Shown here: positions 1 through 7,342 of the stretch, piece after piece | How the letters are laid out: each line of letters begins with the position of its first letter | How positions within the stretch are numbered: position 1 is the stretch's first letter | NCBI GenBank assembly: GCA_902806095.1 | Contig: CADCVF010000030.1 | Span: forward strand, 43,859 to 107,858 | Origin: an uncultured Rubrobacteraceae bacterium | Lineage (GTDB): Bacteria > Actinomycetota > Rubrobacteria > Rubrobacterales > Rubrobacteraceae | DNA length: 64,000 bases | Direction of reading: 5' to 3' | Translations under genes and position numbers: made by a program | The notes under the pieces: generated by a model | Database searches by the model: none | Told to the model about the DNA's origin: nothing | Seen by the model: only the letters and a program-made list of their open reading frames with translations

Positions 1-501
1 GTCACAGAGACCGAGGAAGACGTCTGGGATGAAGTCCTCGATGTCAACCTCAAGGGTATATACCTGGCGGCCAGGCACGCCATTCCCGAGATGAGAGAGC
101 GTGGGGGAGGTGCGATCGTCAACGTGTCGAGCGTTCAGGCCATAGCCTCGCAGGCAGGAGTGGCGGCCTACACGGCGAGCAAGGGCGGCATCAACGCCCT
201 GACGCGGGCGATGGCCGTCGATCACGCCGAAGAGAACATAAGGGTCAATGCCGTTTGTCCTGGTTCGGTTGACACGCCGATGCTCAGATGGGCGGCGGAT
301 CTCTTCAAGGGGGAGAACACCGTCGAGGCGACGGTCGAAGACTGGGGCAGGATGCATCCCCTGGGAAGGGTCGCAAAACCGGAAGAGGTAGCCGAGGTGA
401 TCTGCTTCCTCGCCGGCCCGAAGGCGAGCTTTGTAACAGGAGCGGAGTACATGGTCGACGGAGGTCTGCTCGCGGCCCTCGGAGTACGATTGCCGGAATA
501 G
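1..501 (+). CDS. SDR family oxidoreductase, C-terminal part (5' end outside window)
   Basis: The reading frame is open from base 1, so this is the C-terminal two-thirds of a short-chain dehydrogenase/reductase, an NAD(P)-dependent oxidoreductase with a Rossmann fold. Visible motifs are the NVSS strand with its catalytic serine, the YTASKGG active-site Tyr-x3-Lys segment, and the VCPGSVDTPM cofactor-binding loop. It ends with the usual FVTGAEYMVDGG dimer region. The Rossmann glycine motif lies upstream of the window. A lactonase-like gene follows 33 bp downstream on the same strand, so a sugar or sugar-acid substrate is plausible but is only inference. Confidence 0.93.
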   Translation, partial: VTETEEDVWDEVLDVNLKGIYLAARHAIPEMRERGGGAIVNVSSVQAIASQAGVAAYTASKGGINALTRAMAVDHAEENIRVNAVCPGSVDTPMLRWAADLFKGENTVEATVEDWGRMHPLGRVAKPEEVAEVICFLAGPKASFVTGAEYMVDGGLLAALGVRLPE

Positions 502-534
502 TCCCGCGGTCGCATAGAGCAAGGGAGAGGAACT

Positions 535-1394
535 TTGGAACCCATACTGCCCCTAGACAGCGCCGAGGTCTTCTTCGACGGCATATTCAGCGAGCCGCGA
601 CTCCGCCACCCCGAGGGGATCGCGATCGACGCTGGCGGCGACATCTGGTGCGGGGGAGAGACGGGGGAGATCTACAGGATCTCCGCCGATGGGTCGGGAA
701 TCGAGGCCGTTGCCTCTACAGACGGCTTTATTCTCGGCCTGGCCTTCGATGATGACCAGAACCTCTACGCCTGCGACCAGCGCCACTCCGCGGTGTTCCG
801 CCTCGACACGCGAACAGGAGATCTCGTCCACTTCGCGAACGGTGGGGGAGGGGATGAGATGCGCATCCCCAACTTTCCCGTGATAGAGGGCTCCAGGAAC
901 TGCCTGTACGTCTCTGATAGCTATGAGATCCCGAAGAGAAGGGACCGGGGATCTGGAGGTTCGACCTGAAGAGCGGCGAAGGAGGGCTCTGGTACGACAG
1001 GGCCATGACCTTCGCCAACGGGATGGCCCTCTCTCCCGGCAGGGATCACCTGTACGTCGCGGAATCTTTCGCCGGCAGAGTGATCCGTATCCCCATAGAC
1101 GAGAACGGAAACCCGCAAGAAGGCGAACCGTTCGTAGAAGAGCTCGAGCGTGTGCCCGACGGCCTGGCCTTCGACGTGGCGGACAACCTGTACATCTCTT
1201 GCTACGAACCCTCGCGCATCTACGGGGTGAGTCCGGAAGGAGAGGTACATCTCTTCATCGACGACCCCATAGCACACACCCTGTGCCATCCGACGAACTG
1301 TGCGTTTCGGGGCGAAGAGCTCTTCACATCCAACCTGGGCCGGTGGCACATAACACGCATCGAAGCCCGCTCCGAAGGCCTCCCACTGCCGTGA
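535..1394 (+). pseudogene. SMP-30/gluconolactonase/LRE-like beta-propeller, frameshifted
   Basis: Two reading frames together make one SMP-30/gluconolactonase-type six-bladed propeller of about 286 codons. The first runs from a TTG at 535, preceded by AGGGAGAGG, through HPEGIAIDAGGDIWCGG and stops at 969. The second continues in another frame with GPGIWRFDLKSG and FANGMALSPG to 1394. The change falls at about 937-942 in the stretch AAGAGAAGGG and is explained by loss of one base. The family hydrolyses sugar lactones. The SDR gene just upstream would fit a lactone pathway. Either the gene is broken or the base is a sequencing error. Confidence 0.85.
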
Positions 1395-1413
1395 AAGCAA
1401 AAGGAGACGCCCC

Positions 1414-2136
1414 ATGAGGTTCGTAGTCACCCCGGAAATCTTCGAGCTGTTCCCTGGCCTCAAACTTCCGGTCGCCGTGGCGGAGGACGTCTCTCCTTCC
1501 GCCGACGCGGCGGGGATCGAAGAGCTATGGAGGCAGTCCTGGGAAGATGCTGCTCGCTCCGCCTCGGATCACGACAATCCCCAGTCTCACCCCCGAGTAG
1601 CCGCCTGGCGTACGGCCATGAGTGGGATAGGGATCTCGGGCAGGAAGTTCCCCAGCTCTATAGAATCCCTGCTGCGACGTGCCTCCAAGGGCGGAGATCC
1701 CCCGCGCATCAACCCGCTGGTGGACTTCTACAACGCCGTCTCCCTGCGGCACGTGGTCCCCACCGGCGGCTTCGATCTGGAGGAGATAGACGAGACATTG
1801 GAGCTAAGACTCACCCGCGCGGGAGACGCCTTCTATCCACTGGACGGCTCTGCTGCGGAGAGCGTCGACCCTGGCGAGGTCGCCTACGCCAGCGGTGCCG
1901 AGATCCTGACGCGTCACTTCGTCTACAAACAGTCCCGCAAGGCGCTCCTCGGCGACTCCACCACCTCGCTCTTCCTGGTCTCCGAGGTACTCGGGGAGGT
2001 CGAGGCCGGAGAGGGAGTGGCGAACGCCGTCCTCGAGGACTTCGCCTGCGGCCTTCAGCGTCACTTCGGCGCGGAGCCGGCGACCTTTATAGTGGAGGAG
2101 GGCAGTTCGGAGATCCCTCTCTCCGCTAGACGCTAG
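1414..2136 (+). CDS. B3/4 domain protein (PheRS beta-like, COG3382)
   Basis: This is a 240-residue stand-alone B3/4 domain protein, related to the tRNA-binding/editing region of the phenylalanyl-tRNA synthetase beta chain. Typical features are NPLVDFYNAVSLRHVVPTGG, a GDAFYPLDG turn, DPGEVAYA, and the C-terminal ILTRHFVYKQSRKALL segment. It starts at ATG 1414 behind a GGAGACGC ribosome site. A role in tRNA quality control is suggested by homology, but the substrate of solo B3/4 proteins is unclear. A phosphoesterase follows 42 bp downstream. Confidence 0.88.
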   Translation: MRFVVTPEIFELFPGLKLPVAVAEDVSPSADAAGIEELWRQSWEDAARSASDHDNPQSHPRVAAWRTAMSGIGISGRKFPSSIESLLRRASKGGDPPRINPLVDFYNAVSLRHVVPTGGFDLEEIDETLELRLTRAGDAFYPLDGSAAESVDPGEVAYASGAEILTRHFVYKQSRKALLGDSTTSLFLVSEVLGEVEAGEGVANAVLEDFACGLQRHFGAEPATFIVEEGSSEIPLSARR

Positions 2137-2178
2137 ATCCCCTCCGCAGAAAGGAAAAGCCTCAGCTACAAGGGGACG

Positions 2179-2958
2179 ATGGAACAGGCAACGCGAGTCG
2201 CAGCTATCTACGACGTTCACGGCAACCTGCCGGCCCTGGAAGCGATCCTCTCGGATCTGGGGCGCGTCGAGTCCGACTTGGTTGTGGTCGGGGGAGACGT
2301 GGCCTCGGGGCCTATGCCTGTGGAGGTCCTTGATCGCCTCCAGGAGGTGGGCAATCGCGTGCGCTGGGTGCGTGGCAACGCCGACAGGGAAGTCGTCGCA
2401 GCCTATGACGGCGGCCCGCAGGCCATCGAAGCCCTCATGTCCGACCCGGCCCTGGCTATGGACGGATGGGCGGCCTCCCGAATCGAGAAGCGCCACCGCG
2501 ACCTTTTGGCCTCCTTCTCCGAGCGCGTTGAGGTTGACATCGAGGGGATCGGCGCGGTTCTGTTCTGCCACGCCACCCCCAACAGCGACGAGGAGATCGT
2601 CACCACGGTGACGCCGGACGGGAGGTTACGCGGGATCCTGGCCGGGACCGAGCAGGACGTCGTGGTCTGCGGACACGTCCACACGCAGTACGATCGCCGC
2701 CTGGACCACAAGCGGGTCGTCAACGCCGGAAGCGTCGGGCTGCCCTACCAGGGCGAGCCCGTGGGCGCCTTCTGGGCGCTGCTCGGCCCCGAAGGGGTAG
2801 AGTTGCGCCGCAGCAACTACGAGCTGCGAGGAGCCGTAGAGGGGTTCCGCGCCGTCGGCTACCCTGCGGTCGGGGACGTCGCGGAGAGCCTCCTGGAACC
2901 GCCCGACCCCGCCTGGGTGGCCGAGCTCTTCGAGCGGCAGGCCGACGACCGCCCGTGA
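2179..2958 (+). CDS. Metallophosphoesterase (YfcE/MJ0936-like)
   Basis: A 259-residue calcineurin-like phosphoesterase. The metal-ligand motifs appear in order: YDVHGNLPALEAIL (D-x-H), GGDVASGP (GDxx), VRGNADREV (GNxD), FCHATP and CGHVHTQYD (GHxH). The order NAGSVGLPYQ after the last motif is typical of the YfcE/MJ0936 type of soluble phosphodiesterase. The first motif reads DVH where many relatives have DIH. The substrate cannot be told from sequence. Confidence 0.92.
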   Translation: MEQATRVAAIYDVHGNLPALEAILSDLGRVESDLVVVGGDVASGPMPVEVLDRLQEVGNRVRWVRGNADREVVAAYDGGPQAIEALMSDPALAMDGWAASRIEKRHRDLLASFSERVEVDIEGIGAVLFCHATPNSDEEIVTTVTPDGRLRGILAGTEQDVVVCGHVHTQYDRRLDHKRVVNAGSVGLPYQGEPVGAFWALLGPEGVELRRSNYELRGAVEGFRAVGYPAVGDVAESLLEPPDPAWVAELFERQADDRP

Positions 2959-3137
2959 GAGGGGACGACCCGAAGCCTCTCCCGACGCCCGAACCCGATA
3001 CCCGTCGGCTTACTCAGGAGTTCGCGAATTCACCTGGAGGTCGGGAGATCCTATGGTTTATGTCCTGGTTCAGGAGGCTCCACCTTCGTCCGTCAGTTTC
3101 CAACATGATGAGCGTCATCCACGCTTCTTCTCTCGTC

Positions 3138-3157
3138 ATTCCCGCGAAAGCGGGAAT
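3138..3157. repeat. dRS3/REP-like palindrome ATTCCCGC-gaaa-GCGGGAAT
   Basis: A perfect 8-bp inverted repeat with a GAAA loop, embedded in CGTCATTCCCGCGAAAGC. This is the core of a palindromic repeat found scattered through many bacterial genomes, especially proteobacteria, where its translation reads VIPAKAGIH or RHSRESGNP. Here it is a single copy between the phosphoesterase and the toxin-antitoxin pair. It can fold as a stable hairpin and may limit read-through from the phosphoesterase gene. Confidence 0.75.
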
Positions 3158-3235
3158 CCACAGCAGCAGGCACTCAGCACCTCCAGATGCGATCTACCGG
3201 ACTACGTATCACGTGGGGGTCGAGTCTTACGGTCC

Positions 3236-3263
3236 TTGATCTCTCCGTAGCTCCACCTATAAT
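3236..3263 (+). promoter_or_regulatory. Sigma-70-type promoter of the toxin-antitoxin operon
   Basis: A -35 box TTGATC at 3236-3241 is followed after 16 bp by a perfect -10 box TATAAT at 3258-3263. Transcription would start near 3270, about 33 bases before the antitoxin start chosen here. It is the clearest housekeeping promoter in the window. Confidence 0.75.
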
Positions 3264-3278
3264 CTAGACTGACTAGAT
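3262..3278. promoter_or_regulatory. Operator palindrome ATCTAG-N5-CTAGAT
   Basis: Perfect 6-bp arms (3262-3267 and 3273-3278) separated by ACTGA. The site overlaps the last bases of the -10 box and the expected transcription start, which is where Phd/YefM antitoxins bind to autorepress their operons. Binding by the antitoxin encoded directly downstream is inferred. Confidence 0.65.
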
Positions 3279-3302
3279 ATCTATTCGGTGGAGAAGATAG
3301 CT

Positions 3303-3551
3303 GTGTCCTGGCAATTACAGGAAGCCAAGCAGAAGTTCAGCGAGTTGGTGAGGCGCACATTGGAAGAGGGACCGCAGGTAGTTACGAAGCACGGCGAGGA
3401 GGTCGTCGTGGTGGTCCCGGTCGAGGAGTTCCGGAGGATGAACAATGACGGCGAGAAGATGGACTTCAAGGAGTTCCTGATGAGCGCGCCGGATTTGAGT
3501 GTGTTGGATCTGGAACGTCCGAAAGAGTTGCCGCGGGACGTCGAACTGTAG
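3303..3551 (+). CDS. Type II antitoxin, Phd/YefM family
   Basis: An antitoxin of about 82 residues that binds DNA with its N-terminal half and neutralises the toxin with its C-terminal tail. The start SWQLQEAKQKFSELVRR, followed by EGPQVVTKHGEEVVVVVP, is the classic Phd/YefM fold. I chose GTG at 3303 because GGAG lies 9 bases before it and relatives begin at this Trp-Gln-Leu segment. An upstream GTG at 3288 lacks a ribosome site. The toxin gene begins 4 bases after its stop. The upstream palindrome is its probable operator. Confidence 0.9.
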   Translation: MSWQLQEAKQKFSELVRRTLEEGPQVVTKHGEEVVVVVPVEEFRRMNNDGEKMDFKEFLMSAPDLSVLDLERPKELPRDVEL

Positions 3552-3555
3552 CGTC

Positions 3556-3972
3556 GTGAGGTACCTGCTTGATACCAATGTGCTCTCGGAGGTGCGCAGG
3601 CCAAGAGGAGATGCTAGCGTGAAGCGTTGGATCTCTTCGGTACCCACCGAAGACCTCTACCTTAGCGTGCTCACGCTAGGAGAGATCCGACGTGGGATAG
3701 TTCTACTCTCTCGAAGAGACCAGACGCAGGCCGATGTCTACGAGGCCTGGCTCGTCACCGTTCTCCGCGACTACGCGGACCGGGTTCTGCCCGTTGACGC
3801 CGAGGCAGCCGAAGAGTGGGGACGCATGAACGTGCCGGACCCCATCTCGATCGTTGATGGCCTTATGGCTGCAACTGCGAAGGTCAGGAACATGACCTTC
3901 GTGACCCGCAACATATCCGACGTCGCGCGAACCGGCGTGCGGCTGCTCAACCCTTTCGACGCTTCTGAGTAA
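3556..3972 (+). CDS. Type II toxin, PIN domain (VapC/FitB-like)
   Basis: A PIN-domain ribonuclease of about 138 residues. The acidic residues that hold Mg2+ are visible: YLLDTNVLSE at the start, LGEIRRGI in the middle, and DPISIVDGLMAATA plus VTRNISDV near the end. The start GTG at 3556 gives the expected MRYLLDTN beginning. VapC toxins cut tRNA or rRNA and are held inactive by the antitoxin encoded just upstream. The pair looks intact. Confidence 0.92.
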   Translation: MRYLLDTNVLSEVRRPRGDASVKRWISSVPTEDLYLSVLTLGEIRRGIVLLSRRDQTQADVYEAWLVTVLRDYADRVLPVDAEAAEEWGRMNVPDPISIVDGLMAATAKVRNMTFVTRNISDVARTGVRLLNPFDASE

Positions 3973-3991
3973 GAGTGCCGAGAGATCCACG

Positions 3992-4507
3992 CTACCTCGA
4001 CCAGCGCTGAGTCAGCGGACCTTCCTTACCGAACAGAGGGTCCGACTCCGGTAAGGATACATTGCGGATGTTCTCCATAACCTCCGGGCGTTCGCCTTCT
4101 TCGCCGGTGCGCAGGTCATAAGATTCTTGTCCGCGCGGGTAGGCCCCGACGACCGAGAAACCACCGTTCGACCCTTTGTTGCAATGTCCGACCCCGGCCG
4201 GTATCACCACCACGTCGCCCGCCTCGACCTCCACCGCCTCGCCCTCAGGCCCGCCTAACGCGATGCTCGCGGAACCGTCTACCACACAAAGCACCTCATG
4301 GGCGTTCGAGTGATAGTGATGATAGGAGAAGACTCCGTCCACCCACGCGCCGCCCCAGCCGTTCTCCGCGAGCAGTTCCTTGCAGCGCGAGGAGTCCTGC
4401 TCGGAATTGTCGAGCGCTTGCCGGTATACGAGCAGCGGTAGCCTCGGGTTGTTCGGTATGCGGCCATCGTCTTCGAAGATATATTCTCGTACGTCGGTCT
4501 CCTGCAT
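3992..4507 (-). CDS. Cupin domain protein (YjlB-like)
   Basis: A 171-residue cupin. The metal-binding motif 1 is visible as SYHHYHSNAHEVLCVVDG (H-x-H-x5-E), and motif 2 as VVIPAGVGHCN. The N-terminal REYIFEDDGRIPNNPRLPLLVY segment is typical of YjlB-type cupins. The ATG start is preceded by GGGAGG. It is transcribed toward the toxin gene, with 19 bp between the convergent ends. The substrate is unknown. Confidence 0.87.
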   Translation of the reverse strand: MQETDVREYIFEDDGRIPNNPRLPLLVYRQALDNSEQDSSRCKELLAENGWGGAWVDGVFSYHHYHSNAHEVLCVVDGSASIALGGPEGEAVEVEAGDVVVIPAGVGHCNKGSNGGFSVVGAYPRGQESYDLRTGEEGERPEVMENIRNVSLPESDPLFGKEGPLTQRWSR

Positions 4508-4887
4508 CTGGTCCTCCCAACAGTTTGGTTTGAGGTTCTCGGCGTCTACCCTATGGTAACGGCACGATAAGGCAGACGTCCGATAGGATGACTTTAGGAC
4601 CGCTCGACGTTGACATGGTCATTGGGACCTCGGTGGGCTGCAGGTGGAACTCGAATCCTTTCTCGACCGCTGGGGGAAGTAGTGACCGTGCGCGGACTCA
4701 GGGCGCGTACCAGCGAGCGCGCGTGCTGCGGGAAGCGGTACCGCTCTTCGTACGATCGAAGTCGATGCTTCTCCTGACTTTGAAGGACTGACCCATTATC
4801 TAGATGAGGAGTTGCAGTGACTTGATCGCCAACTCGAAGAGCAGTGCTACATTGATAAGATGCAAGGGCAGTCGCTAATATAAACGT
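4508..4887. other. 380-bp AT-richer intergenic region
   Basis: No convincing gene is visible. A 67-codon open frame at 4588-4791 has no ribosome site and no recognisable motif. Base composition is lower in G+C than the flanks and continues into the HNH endonuclease gene, which suggests an acquired segment. The promoter of the endonuclease lies at the right-hand end. Confidence 0.6.
4852..4881 (+). promoter_or_regulatory. Promoter of the HNH gene, likely leaderless
   Basis: TTGATA at 4852-4857 and TAATAT at 4876-4881 are separated by 18 bp. The expected transcription start falls at or next to the ATG at 4888, and no Shine-Dalgarno sequence precedes that ATG. A leaderless message is therefore likely. 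A second -10-like TATAAA overlaps at 4879-4884. Confidence 0.5.
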
Positions 4888-5874
4888 ATGCCTGTCAGGG
4901 ATTCCTTAGAGTATTACATTCGGCTCTTTGCTAACTTGAGGACCGACAAGAGCGCCAATAGGTGGCCTGACCGTGTAAGAAATCGTGCTCCTCAGAAGCC
5001 CATACTGTTACTTGCCGTACTGGACCTCTTGGAGCTTAACGAGATCGATTCCAACCTCATCGAGATCACCGAAGACCTCCTCGATCTTTTTGACAAGTAT
5101 TGGCTGGAAGTCTTACCATTTACAAGACCTAGTACCCTAGCCATGCCGTTTGTTCGCATGGAGAGCGAAGGTTTCTGGCATCTAGCCAGGCGTAAGGAGG
5201 GTGAACCACTCTTTGGCAGACCTGAGAGATCCGTCGCACAGCTGCAGGAGCGAGTGTTCGGCGCCTATCTCGATGAGGCTCTCTACGAGCATCTTCGGGT
5301 AGAGACAAACCGTAGTATTTTGCGCTCTGTCCTCGCAGGTGAGAGGTATTTCTCGAACGAAGCCAGTAAGGTCCTCCTGCAGCAAGGTTTCGTCAATCGG
5401 GAAGCCTTCATCTATAGTGAGAAGCTACTTAAGAACCCGGGAGATTTAACGATAAGAGACACGTTGCCGCTCGAAGAAGAGTACTTACCTGTTCGTGGTC
5501 AAGGCTTTCGTCGGGCTGTCGTCACCGCTTATTCACATCGTTGCGCCCTGTGCGGCATCCGTGTCCGTACCCTCGATGGGCATACGGCTGTCACGGCGGC
5601 GCATATCGTCCCGTGGAGTGAGACGCAGGACGACCGGCCCGCCAACGGCATGGCACTGTGCAGGATGTGCCACTGGACCTTCGATGAGGGGCTGCTCGGG
5701 GTTTCTCAGGTGTACGAAGTCATCGCCTCTCGGCAACTCAACACCCTCGATAACCTTCCCGGCTACCTGACCAACCTCGAAGGACGAGGTATCGTGGGTC
5801 CTGATCGGAAACCACTCTGGCCCGATACCGAGTCGTTGCAGTGGCACCGCGAGAACGTACTTCGAACACAGTAG
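4888..5874 (+). CDS. HNH endonuclease, probable modified-DNA restriction enzyme
   Basis: A 328-residue protein. The N-terminal two-thirds begins with APQKPILLLAVLDLLE and FVRMESEGFWHL, resembling the DNA-reading domains of McrA-type and phosphorothioate-dependent restriction enzymes. The C-terminal HNH nuclease (about residues 215-280) shows CALCG, the AAHIVPWSE histidine segment, NGMALCRMCHWTFDEG, and two zinc CxxC pairs. Such enzymes cut foreign modified DNA. No methylase or dnd genes are adjacent. The gene is AT-richer than its neighbours and probably arrived by transfer. The modification recognised cannot be told from sequence. Confidence 0.82.
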   Translation: MPVRDSLEYYIRLFANLRTDKSANRWPDRVRNRAPQKPILLLAVLDLLELNEIDSNLIEITEDLLDLFDKYWLEVLPFTRPSTLAMPFVRMESEGFWHLARRKEGEPLFGRPERSVAQLQERVFGAYLDEALYEHLRVETNRSILRSVLAGERYFSNEASKVLLQQGFVNREAFIYSEKLLKNPGDLTIRDTLPLEEEYLPVRGQGFRRAVVTAYSHRCALCGIRVRTLDGHTAVTAAHIVPWSETQDDRPANGMALCRMCHWTFDEGLLGVSQVYEVIASRQLNTLDNLPGYLTNLEGRGIVGPDRKPLWPDTESLQWHRENVLRTQ

Positions 5875-6157
5875 CTGTACCTGACCTTCCTACTTCTTCT
5901 CCCGGCACTCAAGAACGCTCCTGGAGAAGACGCCACCCGCGGCACAGGCACCCTCCTGGGCTCGAACAGGACGTCTCGCAAGATCTCACGTCATGTAGGC
6001 TCTCGCGTAGGAGAGCTCCGCGAAGCTGGCGGCGTGTCGAATGAACCAGGGCGCACTCAACGACCCGGCGGGCACGAGGCTACTGCCGATCTGGCTTGTG
6101 ATCGCCGACGGCTCTCGCGCCTCAGGCTTCGGCGCGGGGGATAGAATCAATCGAACG

Positions 6158-7342
6158 ATGAGCCCGATGTCCGTAGAGAGATCACCGGAAAACGTTGCTG
6201 CCCTTCCAGGTCGTCTGGATGGCGTCGACGCCGCCCGCGCGGTCGCGGTTCTCGGTATGGTCATCATTCACTTCGGACCGAACCCAATCCCCGATACGGT
6301 CTTCGGCAACCTCTACGAGGTTCCCCACGGGCGTGCCTCTGTCCTATTCGTGCTGCTCGCCGGGGTGGGGGTGGCACTCCTCGCCGGCAGATCAGGTGAC
6401 GGGCGACGCTGGCAGGCCCGCGGGCGGCTGCTTTTCCGGGCGGCTCTGCTTCTACCCCTCGGGCTGTGGCTGCAAGGGCTCGACCACGGGGTCCTCGTCA
6501 TCCTCCAGTACTATGCGGTCTACTTCCTCCTCGCGGCGCTCGTCCTCACCCTACCGGACCGCTGGTTGCTGGTGGCTGGCGCCTTCGCGCTCCTGTGCGG
6601 CCCTGTGTCCTACTTCGTGGGCGAGACGGCGAAGCCGGGCTGGTTCGACGGGCACCCGGCCACGCTCGGAGATCCGCTCGCCAGGATTTCCCATGACCTG
6701 TTGCTCTCCGGGGCTTATCCGCTGGCGGTGTGGTCGGCACCGCTGTTCGTCGGGCTATGGGTCGGCCGGAGAAGTCTATCTTCGCCGGCGGTCCGGTGGT
6801 GGCTGCTCGGCGTCGGACTCGCGGTCGCCGTCGCCGCGCCGTTCGTCTCCGATGGACTCACCGCCGCCCTTGGCGGGCCGACCGGCGGAACAGGCCCAGG
6901 CTTCGCCAAACTTGTAACCGACGAGCCTCACAGCCAGATGCCCCTCTGGATGGCCGGGTCGATCGGTTCAGCCTGCGCGGCGCTCGGCGGGGCGCTCTTG
7001 CTCGTGGAGATGCTCCCGCGCGTGAGTTGGCCTCTGGTCGCCACCGGCCAACTCGCGCTCTCCGTCTACGTGGGCCACCTGCTGTTGCTCGACTCCTACG
7101 AGGAGCTGCTGCGCTACGAAGCGCTCCCGGCGGCGGCCACCACCGTAGGTGTGTTCATGCTGCTCGCCGCGATCACGTGCATGCTCTGGCGCGCGGCGCT
7201 TCCGCGAGGGCCCCTTGAGGCCGCCCTCGCCACGCCGTGGTGGATCATCGAACGGGTCGCCGCCTGGCTACGCACGACGCAAGGACGAGACAGGCGAACC
7301 CCCGTGGCCGTCGCGCGGGTAAGCCGCGAAAGGCAGAAATGA
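6158..7342 (+). CDS. DUF418/DUF1624-type multipass membrane protein
   Basis: A membrane protein of about 394 residues with eight or more hydrophobic segments. The N-terminal LDGVDAARAVAVLGMVIIHFGP and the GRASVLFVLLAGVGVALL segment match the heparan-alpha-glucosaminide acetyltransferase-like (DUF1624) region. The C-terminal GQLALSVYVGHLLLLDSYE matches DUF418. The frame is open from ATG 6041, but homology begins after ATG 6158, which I prefer. The last four bases overlap the start of the gamma-glutamyltransferase gene, so the two are translationally coupled. The function is not established for the family. Confidence 0.85.
   Translation: MSPMSVERSPENVAALPGRLDGVDAARAVAVLGMVIIHFGPNPIPDTVFGNLYEVPHGRASVLFVLLAGVGVALLAGRSGDGRRWQARGRLLFRAALLLPLGLWLQGLDHGVLVILQYYAVYFLLAALVLTLPDRWLLVAGAFALLCGPVSYFVGETAKPGWFDGHPATLGDPLARISHDLLLSGAYPLAVWSAPLFVGLWVGRRSLSSPAVRWWLLGVGLAVAVAAPFVSDGLTAALGGPTGGTGPGFAKLVTDEPHSQMPLWMAGSIGSACAALGGALLLVEMLPRVSWPLVATGQLALSVYVGHLLLLDSYEELLRYEALPAAATTVGVFMLLAAITCMLWRAALPRGPLEAALATPWWIIERVAAWLRTTQGRDRRTPVAVARVSRERQK

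Noticed and set aside
2955..3239. An open frame overlapping the phosphoesterase stop (GTGA) and running into VIPAKAGIH
   Set aside because: The only recognisable part is the translation of a dispersed palindromic repeat. The rest has no coding-like composition.
4588..4791. A 67-codon frame before the HNH gene
   Set aside because: No ribosome site, no motif, and low-complexity residues. Probably chance.
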